Source: an uncultured Paludibacter sp. (GTDB lineage: Bacteria > Bacteroidota > Bacteroidia > Bacteroidales > Paludibacteraceae). Taken from it: a stretch of DNA of 64,000 bases. Positions 7,598 through 17,283 of this stretch are shown piece after piece. Every line of letters begins with the position of its first letter. Within the stretch, counting starts at the first letter, position 1. The DNA lies in NCBI GenBank assembly GCA_937927845.1, contig CALFXE010000218.1, positions 13,142-77,141 on the forward strand. The letters run 5' to 3'. A program made the translations under genes and the position numbers. A model generated the notes under the pieces. The model saw only the letters and a list, made by a program, of their open reading frames with translations, did not search any database and was not told where the DNA came from.

Positions 7598-7740
7598 TTA
7601 TTTCCTGCCTTAGTACGTTAGCGGCAAGTTAGCCGCATGATTTAGGCTGCGCATAGCTGAATAATTATTTTTTGTACACCGAGCAGGTATTAATAGCTGG
7701 TGCTGTTTAATGCCAATTTCACTCCGTTAACTAATAAGTG

Positions 7741-10700
7741 ATGTTAGATAAAATCATTCAATTTTCCATAAAGAACAAACTAATCATAGGTCTTTTCACT
7801 CTTGGTTTAATCATTTGGGGAACCTATTCTGCTTCAAAACTGCCGATAGATGCAGTGCCCGATATTACCGATAACCAGGTGATGGTGATAACCGTAACAC
7901 CCTCCTACGCCGCACAAGAAGTAGAACGGCTTATTACATTTCCCGTCGAGCAAACGATGGCCAGCATTCCTGGCATTAAGCAGATACGCTCATTTTCACG
8001 GTTTGGCTTATCGTTGGTAACTATTGTATTCAATGAAGACGTAGACATTTATTGGGCGCGACAACAAATCAATGAACGCTTAGGAGATGCAGCCAAACAA
8101 ATTCCAGAAGGTGTAGGCACACCAGAAATGGCGCCTGTAACAACAGGACTGGGCGAAATTTACCAATACGTAATTCATCCAAAGCCCGGGTATGAGCAGA
8201 AGTATGATGCGATGGAACTGCGCACTATACAGGATTGGATCATTAAAAGGCAATTATTGGGTACGCCAGGAGTGGCAGAAGTGAGTGGCTTTGGCGGGTT
8301 TGTAAAGCAATATGAAATCGCCGTAAACCCTGACCGCCTTCATAGCATGAACGTCACGATTTCTGAAATTTTTGACGCTCTCCAAAAAAATAACCAAAAT
8401 ACCGGTGGTGCATACATAGATAAAAAGCCAAATGCCTACTTTATACGGAGTGAAGGGTTGGTGAAAAGTGTAGACGAGATTGGGAAAATCGTTGTTAAAC
8501 CTACAGAAAGTGGTGTGCCAATCCTGATAAGGGATGTGGCAAAAGTTCAGTTTGGAAGCAGTGTACGTTATGGTGCGGCAACCAGAAATGGGAAGGGTGA
8601 AATCGTGACGGGTATTGTAATGATGCTTAAAGGAGCAAATTCTTCTGAAGTCATCAAAAACGTAAAAGAAAAAATTGAGCAGATTAAAAAAACACTGCCT
8701 GAAGGAGTAGAGATTGAGCCTTTTTTGGACCGTAAAAAGTTAGTGGATAATGCCATCAGTACCGTGGAAACAAATCTAATTGAAGGCGCCTTGATTGTAA
8801 TCTTCATATTAATTCTCTTTTTAGGGAACTTAAGAGCGGGCTTGGTGGTGGCCTCGGTCATCCCTCTTTCGATGCTTTTTGCCATTGCTATGATGAACCT
8901 CTTTGGAGTATCCGGCAACCTAATGAGTTTGGGGGCAATTGACTTTGGTTTGATTGTGGATGGCGCCGTAATTATTGTAGAGAGTGTATTGCACGGCATA
9001 TATCACTACCGCCAAAAAAATATTGACAGGCTCACGCAAGAGCAGATGGACAAACAAGTTCATGGGGCTGCGTCCCGGATGATGAACTCTGCCGTCTTCG
9101 GGCAAATTATTATCCTCATCGTCTATCTGCCTATTTTGGCATTGATTGGTATTGAGGGAAAGATGTTTAGACCGATGGCACAAACAGTTATGTTTGCCAT
9201 TTTGGGTGCTTCAATACTATCGCTTACTTATGTCCCAATGATGTCGGCCTTGTTCTTAAGCAAGAAGACACAGCACAAAAGAAATTTTTCAGATAAAATG
9301 ATGGATTTCTTTCAAAGATTGTACAATCCATTAATCGTAAATGCTATTCGGAAAAAGCTATTGGTCATTGGGATTGCCGTTGCACTTTTTGCCGTCAGTA
9401 TTTTCGCTTTTACCCGCATGGGGGGTGAATTTATCCCTCAGTTAGACGAAGGTGATTTTGCCGTAGAAACTCGTGTCTTGCTGGGAAGTTCCATCAGCCA
9501 GATACTGGAAGCTTCCACAAAAGCCCAGAAAATTATTCTTGAGAAGTTCCCGGATGAAGTGAAGCAAGTAGTGAATAAAATCGGCTCCGGTGAAGTGCCA
9601 ACCGATCCGATGCCGATTGAGGCCGGTGATATGATGATTATCCTAAAAGATAAAAGTGAATGGAAGAAGGCAAAAACGAGGATTGAACTGGCAGAATTAA
9701 TGGCTAAGGAACTATCGGTGATACCCGGTGTCACGTTTGGTTTTCAGCAGCCTATTCAAATGCGGTTCAATGAACTAATAACGGGTGCCAAGCAAGATGT
9801 GGTGTTAAAAATTTACGGGGATGATCTTGATGTGCTGACAGACGAAGCGGCTAAAGTAAGTGCGTTAATCAAATCTGTACAGGGTGTAGAAGATCTTTAT
9901 GTTGAAGAAGTAACGGGCCTTCCGCAAATTCAAATTCAATATAATCGGGACAAAATCGCTCAATATGGTTTGAATATAGAGGATATTAACCGTGTCATCA
10001 AAACCGCCTTTGCAGGTGAAACGGCCGGCATCATGTATGAAGGCGAAAAACGCTTTGATATGGTTGTGCGGTTAGACAGAGAAAGCCGCCAGCGATTGCA
10101 GGACGTGCGGAATTTATACTTTCCAACACCCGGTGGCGAGCAAATTCCATTGGATGAAGTGGCAACGGTTGATTTTAAAAGTGGTCCAAATCAAATCCAG
10201 CGGGACAATACTAAAAGGCGTATCACTATTGGTTTCAATGTCCGAAACCGGGATGTAGAAAGCATCGTAAAAGATATACAAGCGATCATAAATAGCAAGG
10301 TAAAATTCCCTCCCGGATATTATGTTACCTACGGCGGACAGTTTGAAAATTTAAAAGCAGCAAACCAGAGATTAGCCATAGCAGTTCCAGCCTCCCTTTT
10401 ACTCATCTTTTTGTTGCTGTACTTCACCTTCAGTTCCATTAAACAAGGATTGCTGATTTTTTCAGCCATACCGCTTTCTGCCATTGGTGGAATTTTTGCC
10501 CTGTTGATAAGAGGGATGCCCTTTAGTATATCGGCAGGGGTTGGCTTCATTGCTCTTTTTGGTGTTGCTGTATTAAACGGCATTGTGTTAATCGCAGAAT
10601 TTAACCGCTTGAAAAAGGAAGGCATGACCGACATTAATGAGCGGGTTCTCACAGGTACACGAGTAAGGCTCCGGCCTGTTTTACTGACGGCTGCAGTGGC

Positions 10701-12144
10701 TTCGCTTGGCTTTTTGCCAATGGCATTATCCAATTCCTCCGGAGCAGAAGTACAAAGGCCGTTAGCAACCGTAGTAATTGGCGGCTTAATATCAGCCACC
10801 TTTTTAACCCTTGTGGTGTTGCCGGTGCTTTATATAATGTTTGAAAAGAAGAATAAACCTAAAAACATGAAATCGGTAACCACTGTAGCAGGAGTGATTA
10901 TATTTTTTATAGCCGGAAGTTTATTCCCTGCAAAATCTATAGCGCAAATTACAAATCCCGATGTTCTAAATGCAAGGTCAATTACGCTTCCCGAAGCATT
11001 AGACCTCGCATTAAAGAACAATCTGAACATAAGAGCTTCCAGCTACGAAGTAGATCTCCAAACAGCACTTAGAAAAGGAACGAGGAACCTGGATAAAACC
11101 ATAATTACCACCAATCAAGGGCAAGTAAATAGTATCAGTTGGGACAATTATTTCAGTGTGAGCCAGCGCATAGAATTTCCCACCGTGTATAAAAATCAGG
11201 CACGCTTGTCCGATGCACGCATTGAAAGCAGCAAGCAACAGTTAGCTGTTCGTCAAGCTGAATTAAAAAGAAGTGTAAAGGAGGTTTATTACCAACTGGT
11301 CTATCTAAAGCTAAGGCGCTTGTTATTAAGCGCCCAGGATACCTTGTATGCCAATCTTGTGAAAGCAAGTGATCTGCGCTATAGAACCGGGGAAAGCACG
11401 TTGCTTGAAAAGACAACGTCTGAAACACAATTCCTTGAAGTAAAAAACAGTCTTGTACAAAATGCTGCGGACATTAACATTGCCCAACAGCAATTACAAA
11501 CACTGCTGCAGGTAACGGAACCTGTTACCGTTTCCGATACGGCATTCAACAGGAAGGAAACAACGATGTTTGTTGACAGTGTTGCTTTAGCACAAACTCC
11601 TTATCTCCGCTTTTATCAACAACAAATTGAAGTAAACAAGAGAGAAACAGAACTGCAGCAGTCCAAAAGGTTACCCGATTTTATCCTTGGCTATATCAAT
11701 CAATCATACCGGGGCTATATGAATGTCAACGGAGTGGAACGAAAATTTTCCGGCACGGATCGTTTCCACGGTTTCCAGTTGGGTGTGGCAATACCTATTC
11801 TTCCCTCTGATTATAAGGCAAGGATTACCGCCTCTAAAATCAATGAGCAGATTGCAACGACCAATTTTCAATATCAACAGGTTAATCTGCAAAGTCGCCT
11901 GAGAGTACTGATTTTTCAGTATCAGAAATATAAAAGTGCCCTTGACTATTATGAAACGAGTGCTTTGCCACATGCCTATCTGCTGATCAAAAATGCGGAA
12001 CGGGCTTTCCGGAGTGGAGAAATTCCTTACATACAATATCAGCAAAATCTGACACTGGCCATTAAGATTAAGACGGATTACCTGGAGGCAATGAACCAGT
12101 TTAACCAAACCATTTTATCCATTGAATACCTACTCGGCAATTAA
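7741..12144 (+). CDS. czcA: CzcA-type RND metal efflux pump fused to a TolC-like outer-membrane factor
   Basis: Residues 1 to about 1040 form a complete heavy-metal RND transporter: LPIDAVPDITDNQV near the N-terminus, then the motif DFGLIVDGAVIIVES near residue 400, typical of HME-1 (Zn/Co/Cd) pumps rather than the Cu/Ag CusA type. After the last RND helix a Met at residue 1043 (base 10867) starts a new hydrophobic segment that looks like a Sec signal ending in AKSIAQ, followed by about 400 residues of outer-membrane efflux (TolC/CzcC) repeats. The fusion would need cleavage to place the C-terminal part in the outer membrane. The ATG at 7741 is preferred to an adjacent GTG. The adaptor gene follows after 21 bases. 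Confidence 0.93.
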   Translation: MLDKIIQFSIKNKLIIGLFTLGLIIWGTYSASKLPIDAVPDITDNQVMVITVTPSYAAQEVERLITFPVEQTMASIPGIKQIRSFSRFGLSLVTIVFNEDVDIYWARQQINERLGDAAKQIPEGVGTPEMAPVTTGLGEIYQYVIHPKPGYEQKYDAMELRTIQDWIIKRQLLGTPGVAEVSGFGGFVKQYEIAVNPDRLHSMNVTISEIFDALQKNNQNTGGAYIDKKPNAYFIRSEGLVKSVDEIGKIVVKPTESGVPILIRDVAKVQFGSSVRYGAATRNGKGEIVTGIVMMLKGANSSEVIKNVKEKIEQIKKTLPEGVEIEPFLDRKKLVDNAISTVETNLIEGALIVIFILILFLGNLRAGLVVASVIPLSMLFAIAMMNLFGVSGNLMSLGAIDFGLIVDGAVIIVESVLHGIYHYRQKNIDRLTQEQMDKQVHGAASRMMNSAVFGQIIILIVYLPILALIGIEGKMFRPMAQTVMFAILGASILSLTYVPMMSALFLSKKTQHKRNFSDKMMDFFQRLYNPLIVNAIRKKLLVIGIAVALFAVSIFAFTRMGGEFIPQLDEGDFAVETRVLLGSSISQILEASTKAQKIILEKFPDEVKQVVNKIGSGEVPTDPMPIEAGDMMIILKDKSEWKKAKTRIELAELMAKELSVIPGVTFGFQQPIQMRFNELITGAKQDVVLKIYGDDLDVLTDEAAKVSALIKSVQGVEDLYVEEVTGLPQIQIQYNRDKIAQYGLNIEDINRVIKTAFAGETAGIMYEGEKRFDMVVRLDRESRQRLQDVRNLYFPTPGGEQIPLDEVATVDFKSGPNQIQRDNTKRRITIGFNVRNRDVESIVKDIQAIINSKVKFPPGYYVTYGGQFENLKAANQRLAIAVPASLLLIFLLLYFTFSSIKQGLLIFSAIPLSAIGGIFALLIRGMPFSISAGVGFIALFGVAVLNGIVLIAEFNRLKKEGMTDINERVLTGTRVRLRPVLLTAAVASLGFLPMALSNSSGAEVQRPLATVVIGGLISATFLTLVVLPVLYIMFEKKNKPKNMKSVTTVAGVIIFFIAGSLFPAKSIAQITNPDVLNARSITLPEALDLALKNNLNIRASSYEVDLQTALRKGTRNLDKTIITTNQGQVNSISWDNYFSVSQRIEFPTVYKNQARLSDARIESSKQQLAVRQAELKRSVKEVYYQLVYLKLRRLLLSAQDTLYANLVKASDLRYRTGESTLLEKTTSETQFLEVKNSLVQNAADINIAQQQLQTLLQVTEPVTVSDTAFNRKETTMFVDSVALAQTPYLRFYQQQIEVNKRETELQQSKRLPDFILGYINQSYRGYMNVNGVERKFSGTDRFHGFQLGVAIPILPSDYKARITASKINEQIATTNFQYQQVNLQSRLRVLIFQYQKYKSALDYYETSALPHAYLLIKNAERAFRSGEIPYIQYQQNLTLAIKIKTDYLEAMNQFNQTILSIEYLLGN

Positions 12145-12165
12145 GTTTTCAAACTCAAATAAAAA

Positions 12166-13344
12166 ATGATAATGAAAAGTTCTTTAATTATAAGCATGTT
12201 AATGGTTGCAGTCTTCCTGATGGCAAGCTGTGGTAATACCAATAAGCAAGAAACGAAAGTTGAAGCAGAAACGAAAGATTCTGTTATTGTAAAAGATGAA
12301 GTTGTGTTAACAACGGAACAATACAAGGTAGCAGAAATCAAAATAGGCATCGTAGAACAGCGTAATCTAAGCAGCCTCGTTAAAGTTAATGGCGTGTTGG
12401 ATGTGCCACCGCAAAATGCGGTGTCGGTTTCCGCTCCAATGGGAGGTTATTTAAGAAGTTCTGGATTACTACCAGGACAAGCAGTACACAAAGGGCAGGT
12501 GCTTGCTGTTATCGAAAATCCGGAGTTTGTTGATATGCAGCAAGAATACCTGGAAAGCAAAAGCAGAATGATTTTTTTGGAGCAGGAATTAAAACGCCAA
12601 CAGGAATTACGCAAGGAAGATGTGAATGCTGCCAAAACACTTCAACAAGTTTCGTCCGAGTATAATATGATGGTTGCAAAAATGGCAGGGCTTCGTCAAA
12701 AGCTGGCACTTATTGGTATTAATGCCAACTCGCTTACACCGGGAAAAATTGCCCGTACTGCCAATTTGTATTCTCCCATCAATGGCTTTGTCACTGCAAG
12801 CAATGTCAACAGAGGCAAATATGTGGCACCTACAGATGTGTTATTTGAGCTTTCCAATAAAAGCGACATGCATCTGGTATTGAACGTCTTTGAGAAAGAC
12901 GTGCGCCAACTACGAGTAGGACTTCCCATACGGTTTGCTTTAGCTAACGAAACCGAGTATAATAGGCAAGCCACTGTTTATTTAATTGGCAAGGCTACGA
13001 GTGCAGACGGCACCATACCGGTACACTGCCATTTGCCTTCATCAACTGATCCTTCCCTGTTGCCCGGCATGTATGTAAAGGCATTGATTGAAACCCGCAC
13101 GGATAATGTAAATGCGTTGCCTATAGAAGCAGTAGTAGAGTCAGATGGCAAAAACTACATTTTTGTTCAAAAAGATACTGCCCAAGGCACAGTCAATTTC
13201 AAGATGATCCCTGTGGTGAAAGGAACGGAAGAAGGCGGATATGTCGCTGTTACATTTCCGGAAGGGTTTGACGCTTCTGCCGCTCGGATTGTAGTGAAAG
13301 GTGCGTATGCTGTTTTATCTGCTATGAAAAATGTAGAAGAATAG
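12166..13344 (+). CDS. czcB: periplasmic adaptor (CzcB-type membrane fusion protein)
   Basis: This 392-residue lipoprotein (lipobox FLMASCGN) has the alternating barrel-sandwich/hairpin layout of RND adaptors: VSVSAPMGGYL and GQAVHKGQVLAVIENPEF before a coiled-coil hairpin (about residues 125-190), then YSPINGFVTASNVNRGKYV and a beta-barrel with GLPIRFALANE. It would link the CzcA pump to the outer-membrane factor in the periplasm. It directly follows the czcA-czcC fusion gene. A second ATG two codons in (12172) is an equally plausible start. Confidence 0.92.
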   Translation: MIMKSSLIISMLMVAVFLMASCGNTNKQETKVEAETKDSVIVKDEVVLTTEQYKVAEIKIGIVEQRNLSSLVKVNGVLDVPPQNAVSVSAPMGGYLRSSGLLPGQAVHKGQVLAVIENPEFVDMQQEYLESKSRMIFLEQELKRQQELRKEDVNAAKTLQQVSSEYNMMVAKMAGLRQKLALIGINANSLTPGKIARTANLYSPINGFVTASNVNRGKYVAPTDVLFELSNKSDMHLVLNVFEKDVRQLRVGLPIRFALANETEYNRQATVYLIGKATSADGTIPVHCHLPSSTDPSLLPGMYVKALIETRTDNVNALPIEAVVESDGKNYIFVQKDTAQGTVNFKMIPVVKGTEEGGYVAVTFPEGFDASAARIVVKGAYAVLSAMKNVEE

Positions 13345-13472
13345 CACCTACAAAGCATATTAAATGAAAAGCCAATCCCCGGTAGTTTAAACGTAAAACT
13401 ATTTTAATGTCATTCAATGATATTCTAATAATCAGGAGGTCATTCTCCTGCCGGGGACCACAAAAAAAGAGA

Positions 13473-15914
13473 ATGAAAGCTATCCCTGTTTATTGTTGTA
13501 TACTACTGGCTTCTTTTGGGTTTACAATTAAAACCTATGCCCAAGACACTACGGTCAAAGCATCCTACAAAACGCAAAAAAAGGAAAAAGTACTGCTGTC
13601 TGGCAAAATCATCAATGGCCAAACAGGCGAACCTTTAGCAAGTGCCTCAATTTATTTTCCTGATTTAAGAATGGGAGCCACTTCTGATACACTGGGTGTA
13701 TATACAATAAAAAATCTTCCTCAAGGCCGATATTTGGTAGAGGTTAGTTTTCTTGGTTTTAGTTCTATATTGGAATCCGTTCATTTGCAGGGAAATGTTC
13801 AGAAAGATTTTGCCCTGTCTCCAACTTATGCCGAAGTTGAAAATGTAACGATTACAGGTGTTTCTGCTGCTACATCTGTAAAGCGAACGCCAATACCTGT
13901 AAATATTATACGGCAGCAGGAATTAAACCGGGGAACGTCCACCAATCTCATAGATGCGCTGACAAAAACTCCAGGTGTCGCTCAGGTGTCCACAGGTGCC
14001 GCTATTTCAAAACCCTTTATCCGGGGATTGGGTTATAACCGGGTAGTGGTAGTAAACGATGGCATACGCCAGGAAGGCCAGCAATGGGGAGATGAACACG
14101 GTGTTGAAATTGACGAATATAATGTTAGCCGGGCAGAAGTTTTAAAAGGCCCTGCGTCTCTAATGTATGGCAGTGACGCATTAGCGGGTGTCATCAACTT
14201 CATATCCATCGTTCCGGTAGCCGAAGGCACAGTGAAAGGCAATTTGTTCGGCAACTATCAAACGAATAACAGGCAACGCGGCCTACATGGAGATATTAGC
14301 GGAAACACCAACGGATTTATTTGGGGTGCATATGGCTCTTATAAGGTGGCGGCGGACTACAAAAACAATTATGATGGTTATGTTTTCAATTCAAAATTCA
14401 ACGAAAGGAATTTTGGTGCTTACGCAGGACTGAACAAAACCTGGGGCTTTACGCATTGGTACATTTCTCAATTCAACCAGCGGGTAGGATTGATTGAGGG
14501 CGAAAGAGACAGCACCACCGGCAATTTCTCTAAAATCGTGAATAATAATGGAATGGAAGACGTAGTGCTGGCAACTGCAAAAGATTTCCGTTCTACTGAA
14601 CCATATCATCCTTATCAGCAAATCAAGCACTTTAAAATTGCCGCTGACAACAACTTTCATTTAGGCAATAAACGGCTTACCCTTACCCTTGCTTATCAAC
14701 GAAATCAACGACAGGAATTTGGCAATGTGCTCTCCCCTAAAGAAAGGGCTTTATACTTTGATTTACATACCATTAACTATAATTTTCAATTTCATTTAGC
14801 TGAGAATGCTGGCTGGAAAACTTCCGTTGGTGTAAACGGAATGCAGCAAGAAAACAAAAATAGAGGAATGGAGGCGCTGATTCCGGAATACTCCTCATTT
14901 GATGTGGGGGTCTTTTTATACTCCCAGAAAAGAATGGAAAAGCTCACATTAAGTGGCGGTATCCGCTTTGACAACCGGTCAATTAATTCCCAGGAACTAC
15001 AAGACGCCGGCGTGGTGAAATTTGAAAAGTTTAGGAAAAACTTCTTTAATATTTCAGGCAGTGCAGGGCTAAGTTATGAAGCGTCAAAAGCGGTTACTCT
15101 AAAATACAATATAGCAAGAGGTTTCAGGGCACCAAGCATCCCGGAACTCTCCAGTAATGGTGCGCATGAAGGTACAAACCGCTACGAGTATGGAGAGCAA
15201 GACTTAAAATCAGAAACCAGTTTTCAGATTGATGGCGGCATAGAAGTAACGTCACCGCACGTGGTATTTTCAGCTAATGTCTTCTATAACGGCCTCAAGA
15301 ATTTTATTTATTACCGACGATTAAGTTCCTCTTTTGGAAGTGATTCAATTATCATAAATGGCACAGAACAATTTTTTGCCTTTCGATTTGATCAAAACAA
15401 GACAAGCCTATTTGGTTCTGAATTTAGTATTGACATTCATCCGCACCCTTTGGATTGGTTACACATTGAAAGTGTTTTTTCCCATGTAAGAGGAAGACTG
15501 AATCAGGAACAAGACGGCAGCAGAAATCTTCCTTTCATCCCCGCTACAAGATTAATAAATGTACTGAAAGGAGAATTTGCAAAAAAGAATAAAAACTTCA
15601 AAAATGCTTACGCAAAAATAGAATTAGACAACTCCTTTGCCCAGAACAACCCTTTTACAGGGTTTAACACAGAAACAAGCACGTCTGGCTATTCCATATT
15701 AAACGCTGGTTTGGGAGGTGATGTGCTAAGCAAAGATCGGACTTTATTTAGCTTGTATTTGTCCGCCAACAATATTGCGAATGTCACCTATCAAAATCAT
15801 TTGAGCCGATTGAAATATACAGCGGTAAACAATGTAACTGGCAGAAGGGGAGTATATAACATGGGGCGGAATTTTAGTATAAAAGTGAATGTTCCCCTCA
15901 CATTTAAAAAATGA
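13473..15914 (+). CDS. TonB-dependent outer-membrane receptor with carboxypeptidase-like domain
   Basis: From the ATG at 13473 the 813-residue product has a signal peptide ending near AQD, an N-terminal carboxypeptidase-regulatory-like domain (GKIINGQTGEPLASASIYF), a plug domain (LIDALTKTPGVAQVSTGAA, RVVVVNDGIRQEGQQWGDEH) and a 22-strand-type barrel. Such receptors import chelated metals or other ligands using TonB. Its position between the czcCBA genes and hisD suggests that it recognises a metal complex, perhaps a His-type chelate, but the ligand is unknown. An upstream in-frame start at 13407 would add 22 residues before the signal peptide and is unlikely. Confidence 0.9.
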   Translation: MKAIPVYCCILLASFGFTIKTYAQDTTVKASYKTQKKEKVLLSGKIINGQTGEPLASASIYFPDLRMGATSDTLGVYTIKNLPQGRYLVEVSFLGFSSILESVHLQGNVQKDFALSPTYAEVENVTITGVSAATSVKRTPIPVNIIRQQELNRGTSTNLIDALTKTPGVAQVSTGAAISKPFIRGLGYNRVVVVNDGIRQEGQQWGDEHGVEIDEYNVSRAEVLKGPASLMYGSDALAGVINFISIVPVAEGTVKGNLFGNYQTNNRQRGLHGDISGNTNGFIWGAYGSYKVAADYKNNYDGYVFNSKFNERNFGAYAGLNKTWGFTHWYISQFNQRVGLIEGERDSTTGNFSKIVNNNGMEDVVLATAKDFRSTEPYHPYQQIKHFKIAADNNFHLGNKRLTLTLAYQRNQRQEFGNVLSPKERALYFDLHTINYNFQFHLAENAGWKTSVGVNGMQQENKNRGMEALIPEYSSFDVGVFLYSQKRMEKLTLSGGIRFDNRSINSQELQDAGVVKFEKFRKNFFNISGSAGLSYEASKAVTLKYNIARGFRAPSIPELSSNGAHEGTNRYEYGEQDLKSETSFQIDGGIEVTSPHVVFSANVFYNGLKNFIYYRRLSSSFGSDSIIINGTEQFFAFRFDQNKTSLFGSEFSIDIHPHPLDWLHIESVFSHVRGRLNQEQDGSRNLPFIPATRLINVLKGEFAKKNKNFKNAYAKIELDNSFAQNNPFTGFNTETSTSGYSILNAGLGGDVLSKDRTLFSLYLSANNIANVTYQNHLSRLKYTAVNNVTGRRGVYNMGRNFSIKVNVPLTFKK

Positions 15915-15980
15915 TTTGATGTGAGTGTGCGGGATGTTTTTTGGTTGAAAATATTAATGGTTACGCTTATTGAGGCAAAT

Positions 15981-17264
15981 ATGAAAGTATATAAGAGAAT
16001 AACTTCTGACGATCTCAGAAGTCTTGTCGTCAGGCCTGTTACAAGTTTAGCTGAATTGGAGGCAAAAGTCAACCCAATAGTAAGCGCCGTTAGGGAGCAA
16101 GGTGATGCGGCCATCCGACACTTTACAAGAGAATTTGATCAGGTGGAATTGAACTCATTAGAAGTTACAACTGAGGAAAAAATCCAAGGACCATCACAAT
16201 TGGATGAAAGCTTAAAAGGTGCAATCAAACAGGCAAAAGAAAATATTCAACGCTTTCACGAGGCGCAAAGAGAAAAACAAGTTGATATAGAGACCATGCT
16301 GGGTGTTCATTGCTGGAGACAATCTGTTCCCATAAAAAAGGTGGGGCTTTACATTCCTGGTGGCAATGCGCCTTTGTTTTCTACGGTTCTTATGTTAGCC
16401 GTTCCTGCAATGGTGGCAGGATGTTCGGAAATTATCATCTGTACACCGCCGCAAAAAGACGGAACCATACACCCTGCCATACTGTATGCGGCGGAAATTT
16501 CTGAGGTGCACCGGATATTTAAAATAGGCGGAGCGCAAGCCATTGCTGCAATGGCCTATGGAACTGAAACTGTTCCCCAGGTATTTAAAATATTTGGACC
16601 GGGTAACCAATATGTAGCTGCCGCTAAACAGTTGGTAAATAGAGATGGGATAGCCATCGATTTATTTGCAGGTCCTTCCGAGGTTTTAATCCTTGCAGAC
16701 GACAGCGCAAACCCTGCCTTTGTAGCAGCGGATCTGCTTGCGCAGGCAGAACACGGGACAGACAGCCACTGTTTATTGGTAACAACGTCAAACGCTTTAT
16801 TGTATCAGGTTCAGCTTCAGATTGAGAAACAGCTAACATCTCTTTCAGGAAACAGACACTTACAAAAATCAGTAGATAACTTCTGCTTGGTTTTGGTGAA
16901 AGATATGGAAGATGGCATTGCACTGAGTAATTTATATGCACCCGAGCATTTAATTATTTCAACACATAATGCAATGGGCATTTCAAGCAAAGTAGAAAAT
17001 GCTGGTTCGGTATTTATTGGGCATCATACGCCAGTGTCCCTTGGTGATTATGCTTCGGGAACCAACCATACGCTGCCCACAAACGGTTCAGCGGTGGCAT
17101 ATAGCGGGGTTTCCCTGGACAGCTTTCTCAAAAAGATCACCTTTCAGCAAGCAACAGTACAAGGCTTACAAAATATTGGTGGTATTGTCACGCAAATGGC
17201 AATTGCGGAACAATTGCCTGCACATGCAAATGCTGTGGCGGTCAGGCTCAAGAGTGGAGAATGA
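15981..17264 (+). CDS. hisD: histidinol dehydrogenase
   Basis: This 427-residue enzyme is a full-length histidinol dehydrogenase, which makes L-histidine from L-histidinol with two NAD. The catalytic and zinc ligands are in place: Gln and His in LLAQAEHGTD, Glu-His in YAPEHLIIS, Asp in LGDYASGTNHTLP and the C-terminal His in LPAHANAVAVR. No other his gene is near. It sits between a TonB receptor and a metal-exporting ATPase. Histidine chelates Ni, Co, Cu and Zn, so metal buffering is an attractive but unproven reason. The ATG at 15981 fits the family better than the one at 15921. Confidence 0.95.
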   Translation: MKVYKRITSDDLRSLVVRPVTSLAELEAKVNPIVSAVREQGDAAIRHFTREFDQVELNSLEVTTEEKIQGPSQLDESLKGAIKQAKENIQRFHEAQREKQVDIETMLGVHCWRQSVPIKKVGLYIPGGNAPLFSTVLMLAVPAMVAGCSEIIICTPPQKDGTIHPAILYAAEISEVHRIFKIGGAQAIAAMAYGTETVPQVFKIFGPGNQYVAAAKQLVNRDGIAIDLFAGPSEVLILADDSANPAFVAADLLAQAEHGTDSHCLLVTTSNALLYQVQLQIEKQLTSLSGNRHLQKSVDNFCLVLVKDMEDGIALSNLYAPEHLIISTHNAMGISSKVENAGSVFIGHHTPVSLGDYASGTNHTLPTNGSAVAYSGVSLDSFLKKITFQQATVQGLQNIGGIVTQMAIAEQLPAHANAVAVRLKSGE

Positions 17265-17283
17265 TTAGCGTTTGGACAGCACG

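Noticed and set aside
16310..16941. Several short frames inside hisD
   Set aside because: hisD is fully conserved through this segment with catalytic residues intact, so these frames are shadows.
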